From an uncultured Prevotella sp. (GTDB lineage Bacteria; Bacteroidota; Bacteroidia; Bacteroidales; Bacteroidaceae), in contig CAMVAI010000031.1 in NCBI GenBank assembly GCA_947165435.1, forward strand, positions 1 to 35,292: a DNA stretch of 35,292 nucleotides. Direction: 5' to 3'. Each line of letters opens with the position of its first letter. Position 1 is the first letter of the stretch. The translations under genes and the position numbers were made by a program. The notes beneath the pieces were generated by a model. That model ran no database searches and was not told where the DNA came from. It worked only from the letters and a program-made list of their open reading frames with translations. Shown in pieces: positions 1 to 7,204 of the stretch.

Positions 1-72
1 TTAGAATAACAAACTAATTATTCCTTGTTTTTTTATTCCTGTTTTAGCTTTTTTTTAATACGGTTGACCTGA

Positions 73-104
73 TTTGTTCATCTCAAATAATTGTCGTACC
101 TTTG
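73..104 (+). promoter_or_regulatory. Bacteroidota-type promoter (distal)
   Basis: TTTG at 73-76 and TACCTTTG at 97-104 are 20 nt apart, matching the -33/-7 consensus (TTTG, then TAnnTTTG). The start point would be near 109, giving a leader of about 260 nt before the gene at 367. This could instead serve a small RNA. Confidence 0.5.
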
Positions 105-231
105 CAGAGGTGTTCTATTGCTATGCAAAATATAGCAGTTTGCGGAATCAGAAACTTCCCTTGATTGCCTTTTATTTACGGTCATTCTGCGTTAATCTTC
201 GAAAATTGCTCGTTTGTTACAGACTTTTTTC

Positions 232-261
232 GTAATTTTGCCAATAAATTGGCGAAGTTAC
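232..261. promoter_or_regulatory. 30-bp dyad overlapping a -7-like box
   Basis: GTAA (232-235) pairs with TTAC (258-261), and GCCAA (240-244) with TTGGC (249-253). The four-base blocks between them also pair, with two G-T wobbles, leaving a TAAA centre. The left half contains TAATTTTG (233-240), a -7-type box. It could be a repressor operator or an RNA hairpin in a transcript from the distal promoter. No T-run follows on either strand, so it is not a standard terminator. Confidence 0.45.
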
Positions 262-291
262 TTTGTCTCGGCAAAAAAATAAATGAATTTA

Positions 292-323
292 TTTTGTTCT
301 GCTCTCGACTTTTCGTAACTTTG
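292..323 (+). promoter_or_regulatory. Promoter for the nitroreductase gene
   Basis: TTTTG at 292-296 and TAACTTTG at 316-323 have a 19-nt spacer, a full match to the Bacteroidota vegetative consensus. The start point would be near 328, about 39 nt before the ATG at 367. Confidence 0.7.
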
Positions 324-366
324 CAGAAATTTAAACTATTCAACAAGAAAAAAACGTAAGAATACT

Positions 367-891
367 ATGGATTTCAATGATTTGGTGCAGCAGCGCCGCT
401 CACACCGTAAGTTCACAGCCGAGGAGATAGATGGCGACGACGTGAAGACCATTCTGCGGGCCGCCCTGATGTCGCCCACCTCGAAAGGCCAGCGAGGGTG
501 GCAGTTTGTGGTAGTTGACGACAAGACGGACCTCGAAAAGCTGTCGGATGCCAAAGACCTCGGCGGTCAGTTCCTGAAGGATGCCCCGCTGGCCATCGTT
601 GTGCTGGGCAACCCCATGCAGAACGACTGCTGGGTGGAAGACGGCTCGATAGCCGCCATCTCGATGCAGTATCAGGCCGAGGCGTTGGGTCTTGGCTCGT
701 GCTGGGTACAGATGCGCGGCCGCGGGCTGAGCGACGGAACGAGTGCCGACACAGTGATACGTGGCATCCTCGACATCCCCGACGAGCTGTCATGCCTCTG
801 CGTGATAGCCGTGGGCCACAAGGCCGACGAGCGTAAGCCGCAGAACGAAGACAAGCTGAAGTGGGAACAGGTTCACCTCAATAAGTATTAA
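367..891 (+). CDS. Nitroreductase family protein
   Basis: Probable FMN-dependent oxidoreductase of the nitroreductase superfamily, acting in the cytoplasm with NAD(P)H; the substrate cannot be read from the sequence. The N-terminal RRSHRKF (residues 10-16) and SPTSKGQRGWQFVVV block match the FMN-phosphate-binding arginine region and the first core strand of the family. The C-terminal stretch CVIAVGHKADE is the usual family ending. At 174 residues it is of the compact type. It is the first gene of a plus-strand run; the stop lies 3 nt before the GTG of the next gene, so the two are very likely co-transcribed and translationally coupled. A good promoter lies at 292-323. Confidence 0.88.
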   Translation: MDFNDLVQQRRSHRKFTAEEIDGDDVKTILRAALMSPTSKGQRGWQFVVVDDKTDLEKLSDAKDLGGQFLKDAPLAIVVLGNPMQNDCWVEDGSIAAISMQYQAEALGLGSCWVQMRGRGLSDGTSADTVIRGILDIPDELSCLCVIAVGHKADERKPQNEDKLKWEQVHLNKY

Positions 892-894
892 GCC

Positions 895-1662
895 GTGAGA
901 GTCGTACTGATAGGTGCCGGACGGCTGGCTACCCACTTCGGCAAGGCACTGCACCGTGCAGGCCACGACATCGTGGCAGTCTATAGCCGCCAGCGGGCGC
1001 ATGCCGAGGCGTTGTGCCAAGTGGTGGGCGGTGTGCCTGCCGACCGCTTCGAGGCGTTGCCGATGCAGGCCGACGTGTTTGTAGTCAGCCTGACCGACCA
1101 GGCGTTGCAGCAGCATGTCGCGCAGTTTACAAAGGGTAGGGAAGGGCAGCTCTTCGTGCATACGGCGGGTTCCGTGCCGATGGATGTGTTCCAGGGCTAT
1201 GTGCAGCGGTATGGCGTATGCTACCCCATGCAGACCTTCTCGAAGGAGCGCGAGGTGGACTTTGCCGAGATACCCGTATTTATCGAGGGCGGCGACCCTG
1301 CCATCCGCCGGTTGGCCGAGAGTGTGTCCGGGCGCGTCTATGAGCTGTCGTCTGCCGACAGACAGTACCTGCACCTGGCTGCCGTCTTTGCCTGCAACTT
1401 TGCCAACCACTGCTATGCCCTTAGTGCCGACATCCTGAATAGCCACGGGGTGCCGTTCGACGTGATGCTGCCGCTCATCGACGAGACGGCCCGCAAGATA
1501 CACGAGCTGTCGCCCCTCGACGCACAGACGGGGCCTGCTGTACGTTACGACACGAACGTCATCGACAAGCATCTCAGCCTTCTGGCCTCCATGCCCGAGG
1601 CCCGCGAGGTATATCGCCTGCTGTCGGAAAGTATTCACATCATCCAGGCAACAAATTCTTAA
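895..1662 (+). CDS. Rossmann-like / DUF2520 domain protein
   Basis: This 255-residue protein has an N-terminal nucleotide-binding fold (VVLIGAGRLATHFGKALHRA, a GxGxxG-type loop near residues 7-12) and a helical C-terminal half starting around residue 120, the architecture of the F420-oxidoreductase-like/DUF2520 family. The family resembles ketopantoate and pyrroline-carboxylate reductases, but its substrate is unknown. I chose the GTG at 895, 3 nt after the previous stop, because the GAG loop must be close to the N-terminus and no ATG fits. DUF2520, KdsC-like and Maf genes in this order are, from memory, a common arrangement in Bacteroidales. A 147-nt gap follows. Confidence 0.85.
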   Translation: MRVVLIGAGRLATHFGKALHRAGHDIVAVYSRQRAHAEALCQVVGGVPADRFEALPMQADVFVVSLTDQALQQHVAQFTKGREGQLFVHTAGSVPMDVFQGYVQRYGVCYPMQTFSKEREVDFAEIPVFIEGGDPAIRRLAESVSGRVYELSSADRQYLHLAAVFACNFANHCYALSADILNSHGVPFDVMLPLIDETARKIHELSPLDAQTGPAVRYDTNVIDKHLSLLASMPEAREVYRLLSESIHIIQATNS

Positions 1663-1663
1663 A

Positions 1664-1745
1664 GACCACTAATTGCACTCATTAAACTCATTATCTCATT
1701 CCTCCATATTGAAAAATAAGTGAAATTAGCGAAATTCGTGGTCGA
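1664..1745. repeat. Imperfect inverted repeat in the DUF2520-kdsC gap
   Basis: GACCACTAATTGCAC begins the gap at 1664, and the gap's right part ends in AATTCGTGGTC (1733-1743), whose complement starts GACCACGAATT. Inside are three CTCATT motifs at 1678, 1687 and 1695. The AATTCGTGG word recurs in the dnaN-exonuclease gap near 5895. It looks like a degenerate intergenic repeat; no coding potential is visible. Confidence 0.45.
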
Positions 1746-1752
1746 AAAAGAA

Positions 1753-1778
1753 GTGGTTAGGAAAAGTAGTTAGGATAA
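1753..1778 (+). repeat. 13-bp tandem duplication upstream of kdsC
   Basis: GTGGTTAGGAAAA (1753-1765) is followed directly by GTAGTTAGGATAA (1766-1778), with two differences. It lies 31 nt before the ATG at 1810. Confidence 0.5.
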
Positions 1779-1809
1779 ATGTATAGTAAGTAAAGAATAG
1801 AAAAGAGCA

Positions 1810-2328
1810 ATGATCAACTACGATTTGATAAAGATACGAACCATCGTGTTCGACCTTGACGGCGTACTCTCTGCATCCACCATATTGCTGGATGCCGACG
1901 GCACACCGCTGCGTACCGTCAACATCAAAGACGGCTATGCCATCCAGTTAGCCATGAAGATGGGGCTGCGCATCGCCATCCTCTCGGGCTGCAGGATAGA
2001 GGCCGTGCGCCAACGCTACGAGGGGCTTGGCATGGAGGACATCTATTTAGGGGCCTCGGTAAAGATAAAGGTGTACGACGAGTATCTGGCCAAATATGGC
2101 TACGACGACAGCGAGGTGATGTTTGTCGGCGACGACATCCCCGACCTGGAGGTGATGCGCCGTGCGGGCTGTGCCGTATGTCCGAAGGATGCCTGTACGG
2201 AGGTGAAAGAGGTCAGCTGCTACATCAGCCAATACGACGGCGGCTACGGCTGCGGTCGCGACGTGATAGAACAGACACTGCGTGCTCAGGGCAAATGGCT
2301 GATGGACGAAAAAGCCTTCGGGTGGTGA
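1810..2328 (+). CDS. KdsC-like HAD phosphatase (KDO 8-phosphate phosphatase)
   Basis: Small HAD-superfamily phosphatase of 172 residues, the size of KdsC, which removes phosphate from 3-deoxy-D-manno-octulosonate 8-phosphate to make KDO for lipid A. The nucleophile motif FDLDGVLS (Asp15, Asp17) has the DxDG(V/T) form. ILSGC near residue 58 supplies the second motif and GDDIPDLEVM near residue 102 the metal-binding acidic motif. There is no cap insertion, as in other KdsC-type C0 tetramers. The ATG at 1810 follows an A-rich leader. It precedes maf by 21 nt plus the repeat-derived start region. Related phosphatases with other sugar phosphates as substrate cannot be excluded. Confidence 0.85.
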   Translation: MINYDLIKIRTIVFDLDGVLSASTILLDADGTPLRTVNIKDGYAIQLAMKMGLRIAILSGCRIEAVRQRYEGLGMEDIYLGASVKIKVYDEYLAKYGYDDSEVMFVGDDIPDLEVMRRAGCAVCPKDACTEVKEVSCYISQYDGGYGCGRDVIEQTLRAQGKWLMDEKAFGW

Positions 2329-2342
2329 TAGTGAGAGCGCAC

Positions 2343-2414
2343 AGCATCCATGACAACGATGAACACAGCATCCATGACAATGATGAAAACAGCATCCATG
2401 ACAACGATGAACAC
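2343..2414 (+). repeat. 24-bp tandem repeat (3 copies) at the start of maf
   Basis: Copies at 2343-2366, 2367-2390 and 2391-2414, each beginning AGCATCCATGACAA, with only two substitutions, both in copy 2; a fourth partial copy starts at 2415. Each unit contains two in-frame ATGs. The unit length is a multiple of three, so copy-number change would keep the Maf frame. Confidence 0.9.
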
Positions 2415-2979
2415 AGCATACCATATTATATTAGCCTCCAACTCGCCGCGCCGCAAAGAACTGCTGAGCGGTCTGGACATCGCCTTCGACGTAAGGGTGC
2501 TCGACGGCATTGACGAGAGCTATCCCGACACGTTGGCCACGCGCGACATTGCCGAATACATCTCGCGCAAGAAGGCGGTGGCCTATCGCGCCACGATGGC
2601 TGCCGACGAACTGGTGATTACTGCCGACACCATCGTGGTGTTGGGCCATGAGGTGATGGGGAAGCCGAAGAGCGATGACGATGCCCGCCGCATGCTACAC
2701 CGGTTGAGCGGACAGACGCACCAGGTGATAACCGGTGTGACGCTGACCACCGTCTCGGCGCAGAAGAGCTTCTCGGTCACTACCGATGTCACCTTCAAAA
2801 CGCTGACCGACCAGGAGATAGACTACTATGTCGAAACCTACCACCCGTCGGACAAGGCGGGAGCCTACGGCATACAGGAGTGGATAGGCCATATTGGCGT
2901 CGTGGGCTTGCAGGGCAGCTTTTATAATGTCATGGGACTGCCCGTGCAGCGTATCTACGAGGCTTTGCAGACGTTGTAA
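2350..2979 (+). CDS. Maf-like nucleotide pyrophosphatase
   Basis: Maf/YhdE-family enzyme that hydrolyses nucleoside triphosphates, typically dTTP/UTP or modified nucleotides, to monophosphates, possibly limiting misincorporation or septum formation. The hallmark LASNSPRRKELL follows the N-terminus; the ITADTIVV and GKPKSDDDARRMLHRLSG blocks and the C-terminal DKAGAYGIQEWIG and GSFYNVMGLP motifs are all present. The start is uncertain: the 24-bp repeat gives ATGs at 2350, 2359, 2374, 2383, 2398 and 2407 in one frame. Family members usually begin only a few residues before the LASNSPRR motif, so 2398 or 2407 (about 190 residues) may be the main start; 2350 gives 209 residues with a low-complexity Met/Thr/Ala N-terminus. 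Confidence 0.9.
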   Translation: MTTMNTASMTMMKTASMTTMNTAYHIILASNSPRRKELLSGLDIAFDVRVLDGIDESYPDTLATRDIAEYISRKKAVAYRATMAADELVITADTIVVLGHEVMGKPKSDDDARRMLHRLSGQTHQVITGVTLTTVSAQKSFSVTTDVTFKTLTDQEIDYYVETYHPSDKAGAYGIQEWIGHIGVVGLQGSFYNVMGLPVQRIYEALQTL

Positions 2980-3030
2980 AACGAGTTTGAAGATACAGCC
3001 CCCATACAGAATCTTGTAGTGTTGGCCATT

Positions 3031-3813
3031 CTATATGCCTCGTCTTCGGAACTCCGAGCACGTGATGGCGGTAGCAATGGCTACGTTCAGGCTCTCTGCC
3101 GTCTCGTGGGCCGTATGGAAATTGGGTATGAGCAGGCGGTGGGTAATCAGACTTCTGACGGCCTGTGATATGCCATTGCCCTCGTTGCCCATCACGATGA
3201 TGCCCTGCGGGGCCAGCTCCTGACGATAGATGTTGTCGCCGTCGAGCAACGTGCCGTATATGGGACAGCGGACATGGGCCAGCAGCTCCGTCAGCTGGCA
3301 ATAGACAACGGGCACATGCGCCAGACTGCCCATCGTGGCCTGCACCACCTTTGGGTTGTAGGCATCGGCAGTATCGGGCGAGCAATAGATGGCCTTGATA
3401 CCAAACCAGTCGGCTATACGGATGATGGTGCCCAGATTGCCGGGGTCTTGCACACCGTCTAACGCCAGACAGAGGCCGTCGGCATACGGTGCATTCCCCA
3501 ATGTCGATGAGGTATTCCCCAATGGCGATGAGGCATTCCCCAATGTCGATAGGCTTTCAGGCTGTTCCGGAATGTGGAACACGCCTAATATCTCCTGTGG
3601 ATGCTGAAGAAAGCTGAGCCTCCGCAGCTCGTCGTCCGTCACCGTCTGGGCATCTTCGCGCTCACGGGTGGAGAAGAGCGCCTTGGCCGTGAACCCCGCC
3701 TGCAGCAGGTCGCCCACCACCTTCGGACCCTCCGCCACAAATAGTCCCTCGCGCCGCCGGTTCTTCTTCAGCTCCAGCTGTCGCACCCATTTCACTTGGT
3801 TCTTGCTGATCAT
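3031..3813 (-). CDS. TrmH/SpoU-family RNA 2'-O-methyltransferase
   Basis: SPOUT-class methyltransferase that probably uses S-adenosylmethionine to methylate a ribose in rRNA or tRNA. The N-terminal part (KWVRQLELKKNRRREGLFVAEG) is the substrate-binding domain common to this family. The knotted SPOUT domain shows all three motifs: DGVQDPGNLGTIIRIADWFG, IVMGNEGNGIS and LLIPNFHTAHETAESLNVAIA. The linker between domains carries three copies of a seven-residue repeat (S-T/P-L-G-N-A/T-S/P), encoded by the 21-bp tandem repeat at 3491-3553. I chose the ATG at 3813 because it overlaps the coaBC stop by 4 nt (ATGA) and starts right before the family sequence. Protein length is 260 residues; the exact RNA target is unknown. 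Confidence 0.9.
   Translation of the reverse strand: MISKNQVKWVRQLELKKNRRREGLFVAEGPKVVGDLLQAGFTAKALFSTREREDAQTVTDDELRRLSFLQHPQEILGVFHIPEQPESLSTLGNASSPLGNTSSTLGNAPYADGLCLALDGVQDPGNLGTIIRIADWFGIKAIYCSPDTADAYNPKVVQATMGSLAHVPVVYCQLTELLAHVRCPIYGTLLDGDNIYRQELAPQGIIVMGNEGNGISQAVRSLITHRLLIPNFHTAHETAESLNVAIATAITCSEFRRRGI
3491..3553 (-). repeat. 21-bp in-frame tandem repeat inside the methyltransferase gene
   Basis: Three copies, 3491-3511, 3512-3532 and 3533-3553, of a unit whose plus-strand core is ATTCCCCAATG. The unit is a multiple of three and encodes a heptad-length Ser/Leu/Gly/Asn repeat in the interdomain linker. Confidence 0.9.
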
Positions 3814-5003
3814 GCCTGCAGGTGCCGTTCCAGTTCGTCGATGATGTCGCGGGCCACAGCCGGCTTGCCTTTCTTCGGATAGTCCTTCCGGCAATCTTTC
3901 GCGAGTATGCTCACCTGGTTCTCGTCCGACTGGAAGCAGGTGCCTTTGTTCTGCAGCGAGTTCAGCACGATGAAGTCGAGGTTCTTCTTCGCCAGCTTCT
4001 TCTTGGCGTTGGCCTCCTCGTCGTTGGTTTCCAGTGCGAAGCCTACCAGCACCTGTCCCTCGCGCTTCATCTGTCCTATGGCGGCGGCAATGTCGTGGGT
4101 AGGCTGTAGCCTGACCACCAGCTCGTCGCCCTCACGCTTGATTTTCTGCGGGGCGGCATGCTCCGGGCGGAAGTCGGCGACGGCAGCACACAGAATGGCG
4201 GCATCCTGCTGCGCGAAGTGATGGGTGGCAGCCTGGTACATCTCTTCGCACGACTCCACGTCTATACGGTGTATCTCTGCCGAGCACGCCATGCTGACGG
4301 GCCCGGCTATCAGCGTCACCTCCGCGCCGCGCCGTGAGCACTCCTCGGCCAGCGCGAAGCCCATCTTCCCGCTGGAATAGTTGCCGATGAACCGTACGGG
4401 GTCTATCTTTTCATACGTAGGACCGGCGGTAATCATAATGCGCCTGCCCTGCAGCGTCTTCGGCTCAAAGAAGCGGTCCAGCATGTCCACAATCTGCTCG
4501 GGTTCCTCCATGCGCCCCTTGCCCTCCAGACCTGATGCCAGGAAACCGCTCTTCGGTTCAATGATATGGTTGCCGAACGAGCGCAGCCGCTGCATGTTCT
4601 GCTGTGTGGTGGGGTGCTGATACATGTCCAGGTCCATAGCCGGGGCTATGAATACCGGAGCCTTCATCGACAGATAGGTGGTCACCAGCATATTGTCAGC
4701 GATGCCGTTGGCCATTTTGCCCAGCGTCGATGCCGTACAGGGCGCTATGAGCATGGCGTCGGCCCACAGCCCCAGCTTGACGTGCGAGTGCCACGTGCCG
4801 TCGCGCTGCGAAAAAAACTCGCTGACCACGGGCTTCTGAGTCAGTGCCGACAGGGTGATGGGTGTGACGAACTCCTTGCCTGCCGGAGTGATAACCACCT
4901 GTACCTCGGCTCCCGCCTTCACCAGCAGTCGTATGATGCTGCACGCCTTGTAGGCCGCTATCGAGCCGGTGATGCCTAATACAATTTTCTTTCCTTGAAG
5001 CAC
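3810..5003 (-). CDS. CoaBC, phosphopantothenoylcysteine decarboxylase / phosphopantothenate-cysteine ligase
   Basis: Bifunctional cytoplasmic enzyme of coenzyme A synthesis. The N-terminal flavoprotein CoaC half (about 1-180) shows GITGSIAAYKA, the active-site His region TWHSHVKLGLWADAMLIAP and APAMDLDMY, where Bacteroidota carry Asp in the substrate-recognition motif. The CoaB half starts at ITAGPTYEKIDPVRFIGNYSSG and has AKKKLAKKNLDFIVLN, the KxxKK-type loop that binds the acyl-cytidylate intermediate. Its 397 residues are the normal length. It follows the exonuclease gene by 24 nt, and its stop overlaps the methyltransferase start, so all belong to the dnaN operon. Confidence 0.96.
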   Translation of the reverse strand: MLQGKKIVLGITGSIAAYKACSIIRLLVKAGAEVQVVITPAGKEFVTPITLSALTQKPVVSEFFSQRDGTWHSHVKLGLWADAMLIAPCTASTLGKMANGIADNMLVTTYLSMKAPVFIAPAMDLDMYQHPTTQQNMQRLRSFGNHIIEPKSGFLASGLEGKGRMEEPEQIVDMLDRFFEPKTLQGRRIMITAGPTYEKIDPVRFIGNYSSGKMGFALAEECSRRGAEVTLIAGPVSMACSAEIHRIDVESCEEMYQAATHHFAQQDAAILCAAVADFRPEHAAPQKIKREGDELVVRLQPTHDIAAAIGQMKREGQVLVGFALETNDEEANAKKKLAKKNLDFIVLNSLQNKGTCFQSDENQVSILAKDCRKDYPKKGKPAVARDIIDELERHLQA

Positions 5004-5027
5004 AATAGAAGGTTTATAGTATGTTAC

Positions 5028-5858
5028 TCACGCCATCTTGGCTTCGCGCAGCTTGATGCGCGTCAGTGCCTGCTTGGTGTTGTAGGTGAAGTCGCCGCCC
5101 AGAATCCAGCTGTAGTAGCCCGGGTCATTGCGCAGCACGTCGGCCACGGGAATGCCCTTGTGCTTGCCGAAGTTGAACACCTCGGTGCGCTTGCCGTTCA
5201 CCTCGGCCCAGATGATACGGCCGGCAAAATCGACATTGTCGTTCACCTTCGAGAAATCAGCCAGCACCTGCATGTCGTTCTCCAGCACGCGGCCCTCGGG
5301 GTCTTCGCCCAGGGCCTCCTGGTGCTCGCGGGTGTAGCAGTCCAGCTCGCCCATCAGCACCCGGTACGTCGCCTCGGTGTCCTGGTCGGCGCGGTGGGCC
5401 TCGAAGTCATCCTCCATCTTCCGTCCGCAGTAGAACTTATAGGCGGCGGCCAGGTTGCGGCGTTCCATCTTGTGGAAGATGGTCTGCGCGTCGATGAGCC
5501 GGCACTTCGCGAAGTCGAAGTCAATACCGGCCCTGAGGAACTCTTCGGCCAGCAGGGGCACGTCGAAATGGTTCGAGTTGAACCCGGCAATGTCGGCCCC
5601 CGTGAACACGTCGCATATCTTGGCGGCTATCTGCTTGAATGTCGGCTTGTCTTTCACGTCGTCGTTCGATATGCCGGTCAACTGCACCACCTCCTGCGGT
5701 ATGGGCTTCTCGGGATTGATGATCTCGTTGCCGCGCACCTCCTGTCCGTTGGGCAACACCTTAATATATGATATCTGTATGATACGGTCTTTGACAATGT
5801 CAAGCCCCGTTGTCTCCAGGTCGAAAATGACCAGTGGCTTCTGTAAGTTCAGCTTCAT
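5028..5858 (-). CDS. DnaQ-like DEDDh 3'-5' exonuclease
   Basis: Exonuclease of the proofreading/RNase T superfamily. The acidic residues are visible as FDLETTGLD (DxE motif, residues 13-17), NSNHFDVPLL (second Asp) and HRADQDTEA, the H-x4-D motif of the DEDDh subgroup. After the nuclease domain, a C-terminal segment (about residues 205-276: FNFGKHKGIPVADVL and GYYSWILGG) resembles the small domain at the end of ExoX-type enzymes. The protein is 276 residues, with no polymerase part. Its place between dnaN and coaBC suggests a repair or replication-associated role; it may or may not be the Pol III epsilon subunit. Confidence 0.88.
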   Translation of the reverse strand: MKLNLQKPLVIFDLETTGLDIVKDRIIQISYIKVLPNGQEVRGNEIINPEKPIPQEVVQLTGISNDDVKDKPTFKQIAAKICDVFTGADIAGFNSNHFDVPLLAEEFLRAGIDFDFAKCRLIDAQTIFHKMERRNLAAAYKFYCGRKMEDDFEAHRADQDTEATYRVLMGELDCYTREHQEALGEDPEGRVLENDMQVLADFSKVNDNVDFAGRIIWAEVNGKRTEVFNFGKHKGIPVADVLRNDPGYYSWILGGDFTYNTKQALTRIKLREAKMA

Positions 5859-5913
5859 TTTTCTTTGTTTCTTCTGCTTGGCAGAATTCGTGCAATTCGT
5901 GGTTTTCCCAAAA

Positions 5914-7038
5914 TTAGTCGTTGATCAGCATTGGCATCATCAGCATCAGCACGTCCTGGTTCTCGGGCTGTTCCGAGGGTATCACAAGTCCGGCGCGGCT
6001 GGGGTCAGCCAGCTGTACCACCACCTCCTGACAGTCGAAGTTGCTCAGTATTTCGATGAACGACGAGCCCTTGAATCCGATACTCATGGGCTGTCCGTTA
6101 TACGAGCATGCCACGCGCTCGGTAGCCGTCTTCGAGAAGTCGTAGTCTTCGGCATCGAGCTGCAGGTTGCCTTCCTCCACGCGGAATCGGATAAGGTTCG
6201 ACGAGTCGTTGGCGAAGGGCTGCACGCGGCGCAGGGCTGCCAGCAGCGATTGGCGGTCTATGGTCAGATGGTTGGGGTTGTTCTGCGGAATCACCGAGTT
6301 GTAGTTCGGGTAGCGTCCCTCTATCAGCCGGCAGATGAGCTCGTCGTCGCCGAAGGTCACCTGTGCGTTGCGCTCGTCGAAGCGGATGACAACCTCTTCG
6401 CCGTCCTTGGCCAGCAGCGTCTTCAGCAGCGTGGCGGGCTTCTTGGGCAGGATGAAGGATGTGGGGTTGTCGCTCTTGATGTTCAGCACGATGTTGCGCA
6501 CCAGCTTGTGGCCGTCTGAGGCCACGATGGCCAGGTGTTCCGGCGTCAGGTCGAAGTATATGCCGTTCATCACGGGGCGCAGCTCGTCCTGTGCCGTAGC
6601 GAAGATGGAGCGCGTGATATTGTCGGCCAGCATGTTGTTAGGCATGGTGATGACGGTAGCGTCGTCGCCTACATGCTGTGCCTGCGGAAACTCGTCGGCA
6701 GACTCCGTGGGCAGCGAGAACTGTCCGTTCTGGTAGCTGATGCGCGCCATGTTGCTGTCCGTATCGACTTCGAAGGTGATGGGCTGCTCCGAGAATCCCT
6801 TTACGGCTTCCAGCAGGTCATGGTTGCCGATGGCGAAGCGCCCGCTGCCGTCGCTGTCGGTCAGTGTCAGGCGGGTGTTCATCACGTTCTCGCTGTCAGA
6901 GGCCGTCAGGCTCAGTGTGTCGCCGTTCACCTCGAAAAGGAAGTCGCCCAGTATGGGCAGTGAGTTCTTGCTGTTGATGACTCGCGAAAGAGCCGTCAGT
7001 TTGCTGCTTAGGGCAGAGCTGGATACTGTAAATCTCAT
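5914..7038 (-). CDS. DNA polymerase III sliding clamp (beta subunit)
   Basis: DnaN forms the ring-shaped dimer that tethers Pol III to DNA. The 374-residue protein has the three-fold clamp layout; typical stretches are MRFTVSSSALSSKLTALSRV at the start, the KNSLPILGDFLFEV block, PDEF-like and RYPNYNSVIPQNNP in domain 2-3, and the C-terminal VIPSEQPENQDVLMLMMPM. The frame stays open upstream to 7134, but the ATG at 7038 matches the family N-terminus and leaves room for the promoter at 7082-7114. It is the first gene of a minus-strand operon with exonuclease, coaBC and methyltransferase. dnaA is not nearby. Confidence 0.97.
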   Translation of the reverse strand: MRFTVSSSALSSKLTALSRVINSKNSLPILGDFLFEVNGDTLSLTASDSENVMNTRLTLTDSDGSGRFAIGNHDLLEAVKGFSEQPITFEVDTDSNMARISYQNGQFSLPTESADEFPQAQHVGDDATVITMPNNMLADNITRSIFATAQDELRPVMNGIYFDLTPEHLAIVASDGHKLVRNIVLNIKSDNPTSFILPKKPATLLKTLLAKDGEEVVIRFDERNAQVTFGDDELICRLIEGRYPNYNSVIPQNNPNHLTIDRQSLLAALRRVQPFANDSSNLIRFRVEEGNLQLDAEDYDFSKTATERVACSYNGQPMSIGFKGSSFIEILSNFDCQEVVVQLADPSRAGLVIPSEQPENQDVLMLMMPMLIND

Positions 7039-7081
7039 GAGTATTATGTTTTTTAGTTTGTTCTTTTTGTCAAATTGAGCA

Positions 7082-7114
7082 CAAAAATACGAAAAAAACT
7101 TTTCTTTCGCAAAA
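7082..7114 (-). promoter_or_regulatory. Promoter of the dnaN operon
   Basis: On the minus strand TTTTG (7114-7110) and TATTTTTG (7089-7082) are 20 nt apart, matching the Bacteroidota -33/-7 consensus. The start point would fall near 7077, about 38 nt before the ATG. Confidence 0.65.
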
Positions 7115-7204
7115 ATTTTTCGTGAAAAATGCACTTTTTCCGATTATTTTGCGTAATTTCGCATGCTGTAAGAAAAAACGCTTATAAAAATATTAAAGTA
7201 AACT

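Larger units (their letters stand above)
1..366. other. Gene-free leader with several promoter-like boxes
   Basis: No convincing gene lies in this AT-rich stretch; the only open frame (165-359) is rich in Phe, Lys and Leu and looks like chance. It holds Bacteroidota-type promoter boxes at 73-104, 233-240 and 292-323 and a 30-bp dyad at 232-261. The sequence reads as a multi-promoter leader for the nitroreductase gene at 367. The gene upstream of base 1 is not visible. Confidence 0.6.

Noticed and set aside
165..359. 64-residue open frame in the leader
   Set aside because: Low-complexity composition, no family resemblance, and it runs through the dyad and the promoter at 292-323.
4995..5771. 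258-residue open frame antisense to the exonuclease gene
   Set aside because: The minus strand has intact DEDDh motifs; the plus frame is a shadow.
5914..7204. Chromosome origin next to dnaN
   Set aside because: No dnaA gene and no cluster of DnaA boxes was seen; dnaN is often separate from the origin in Bacteroidota.
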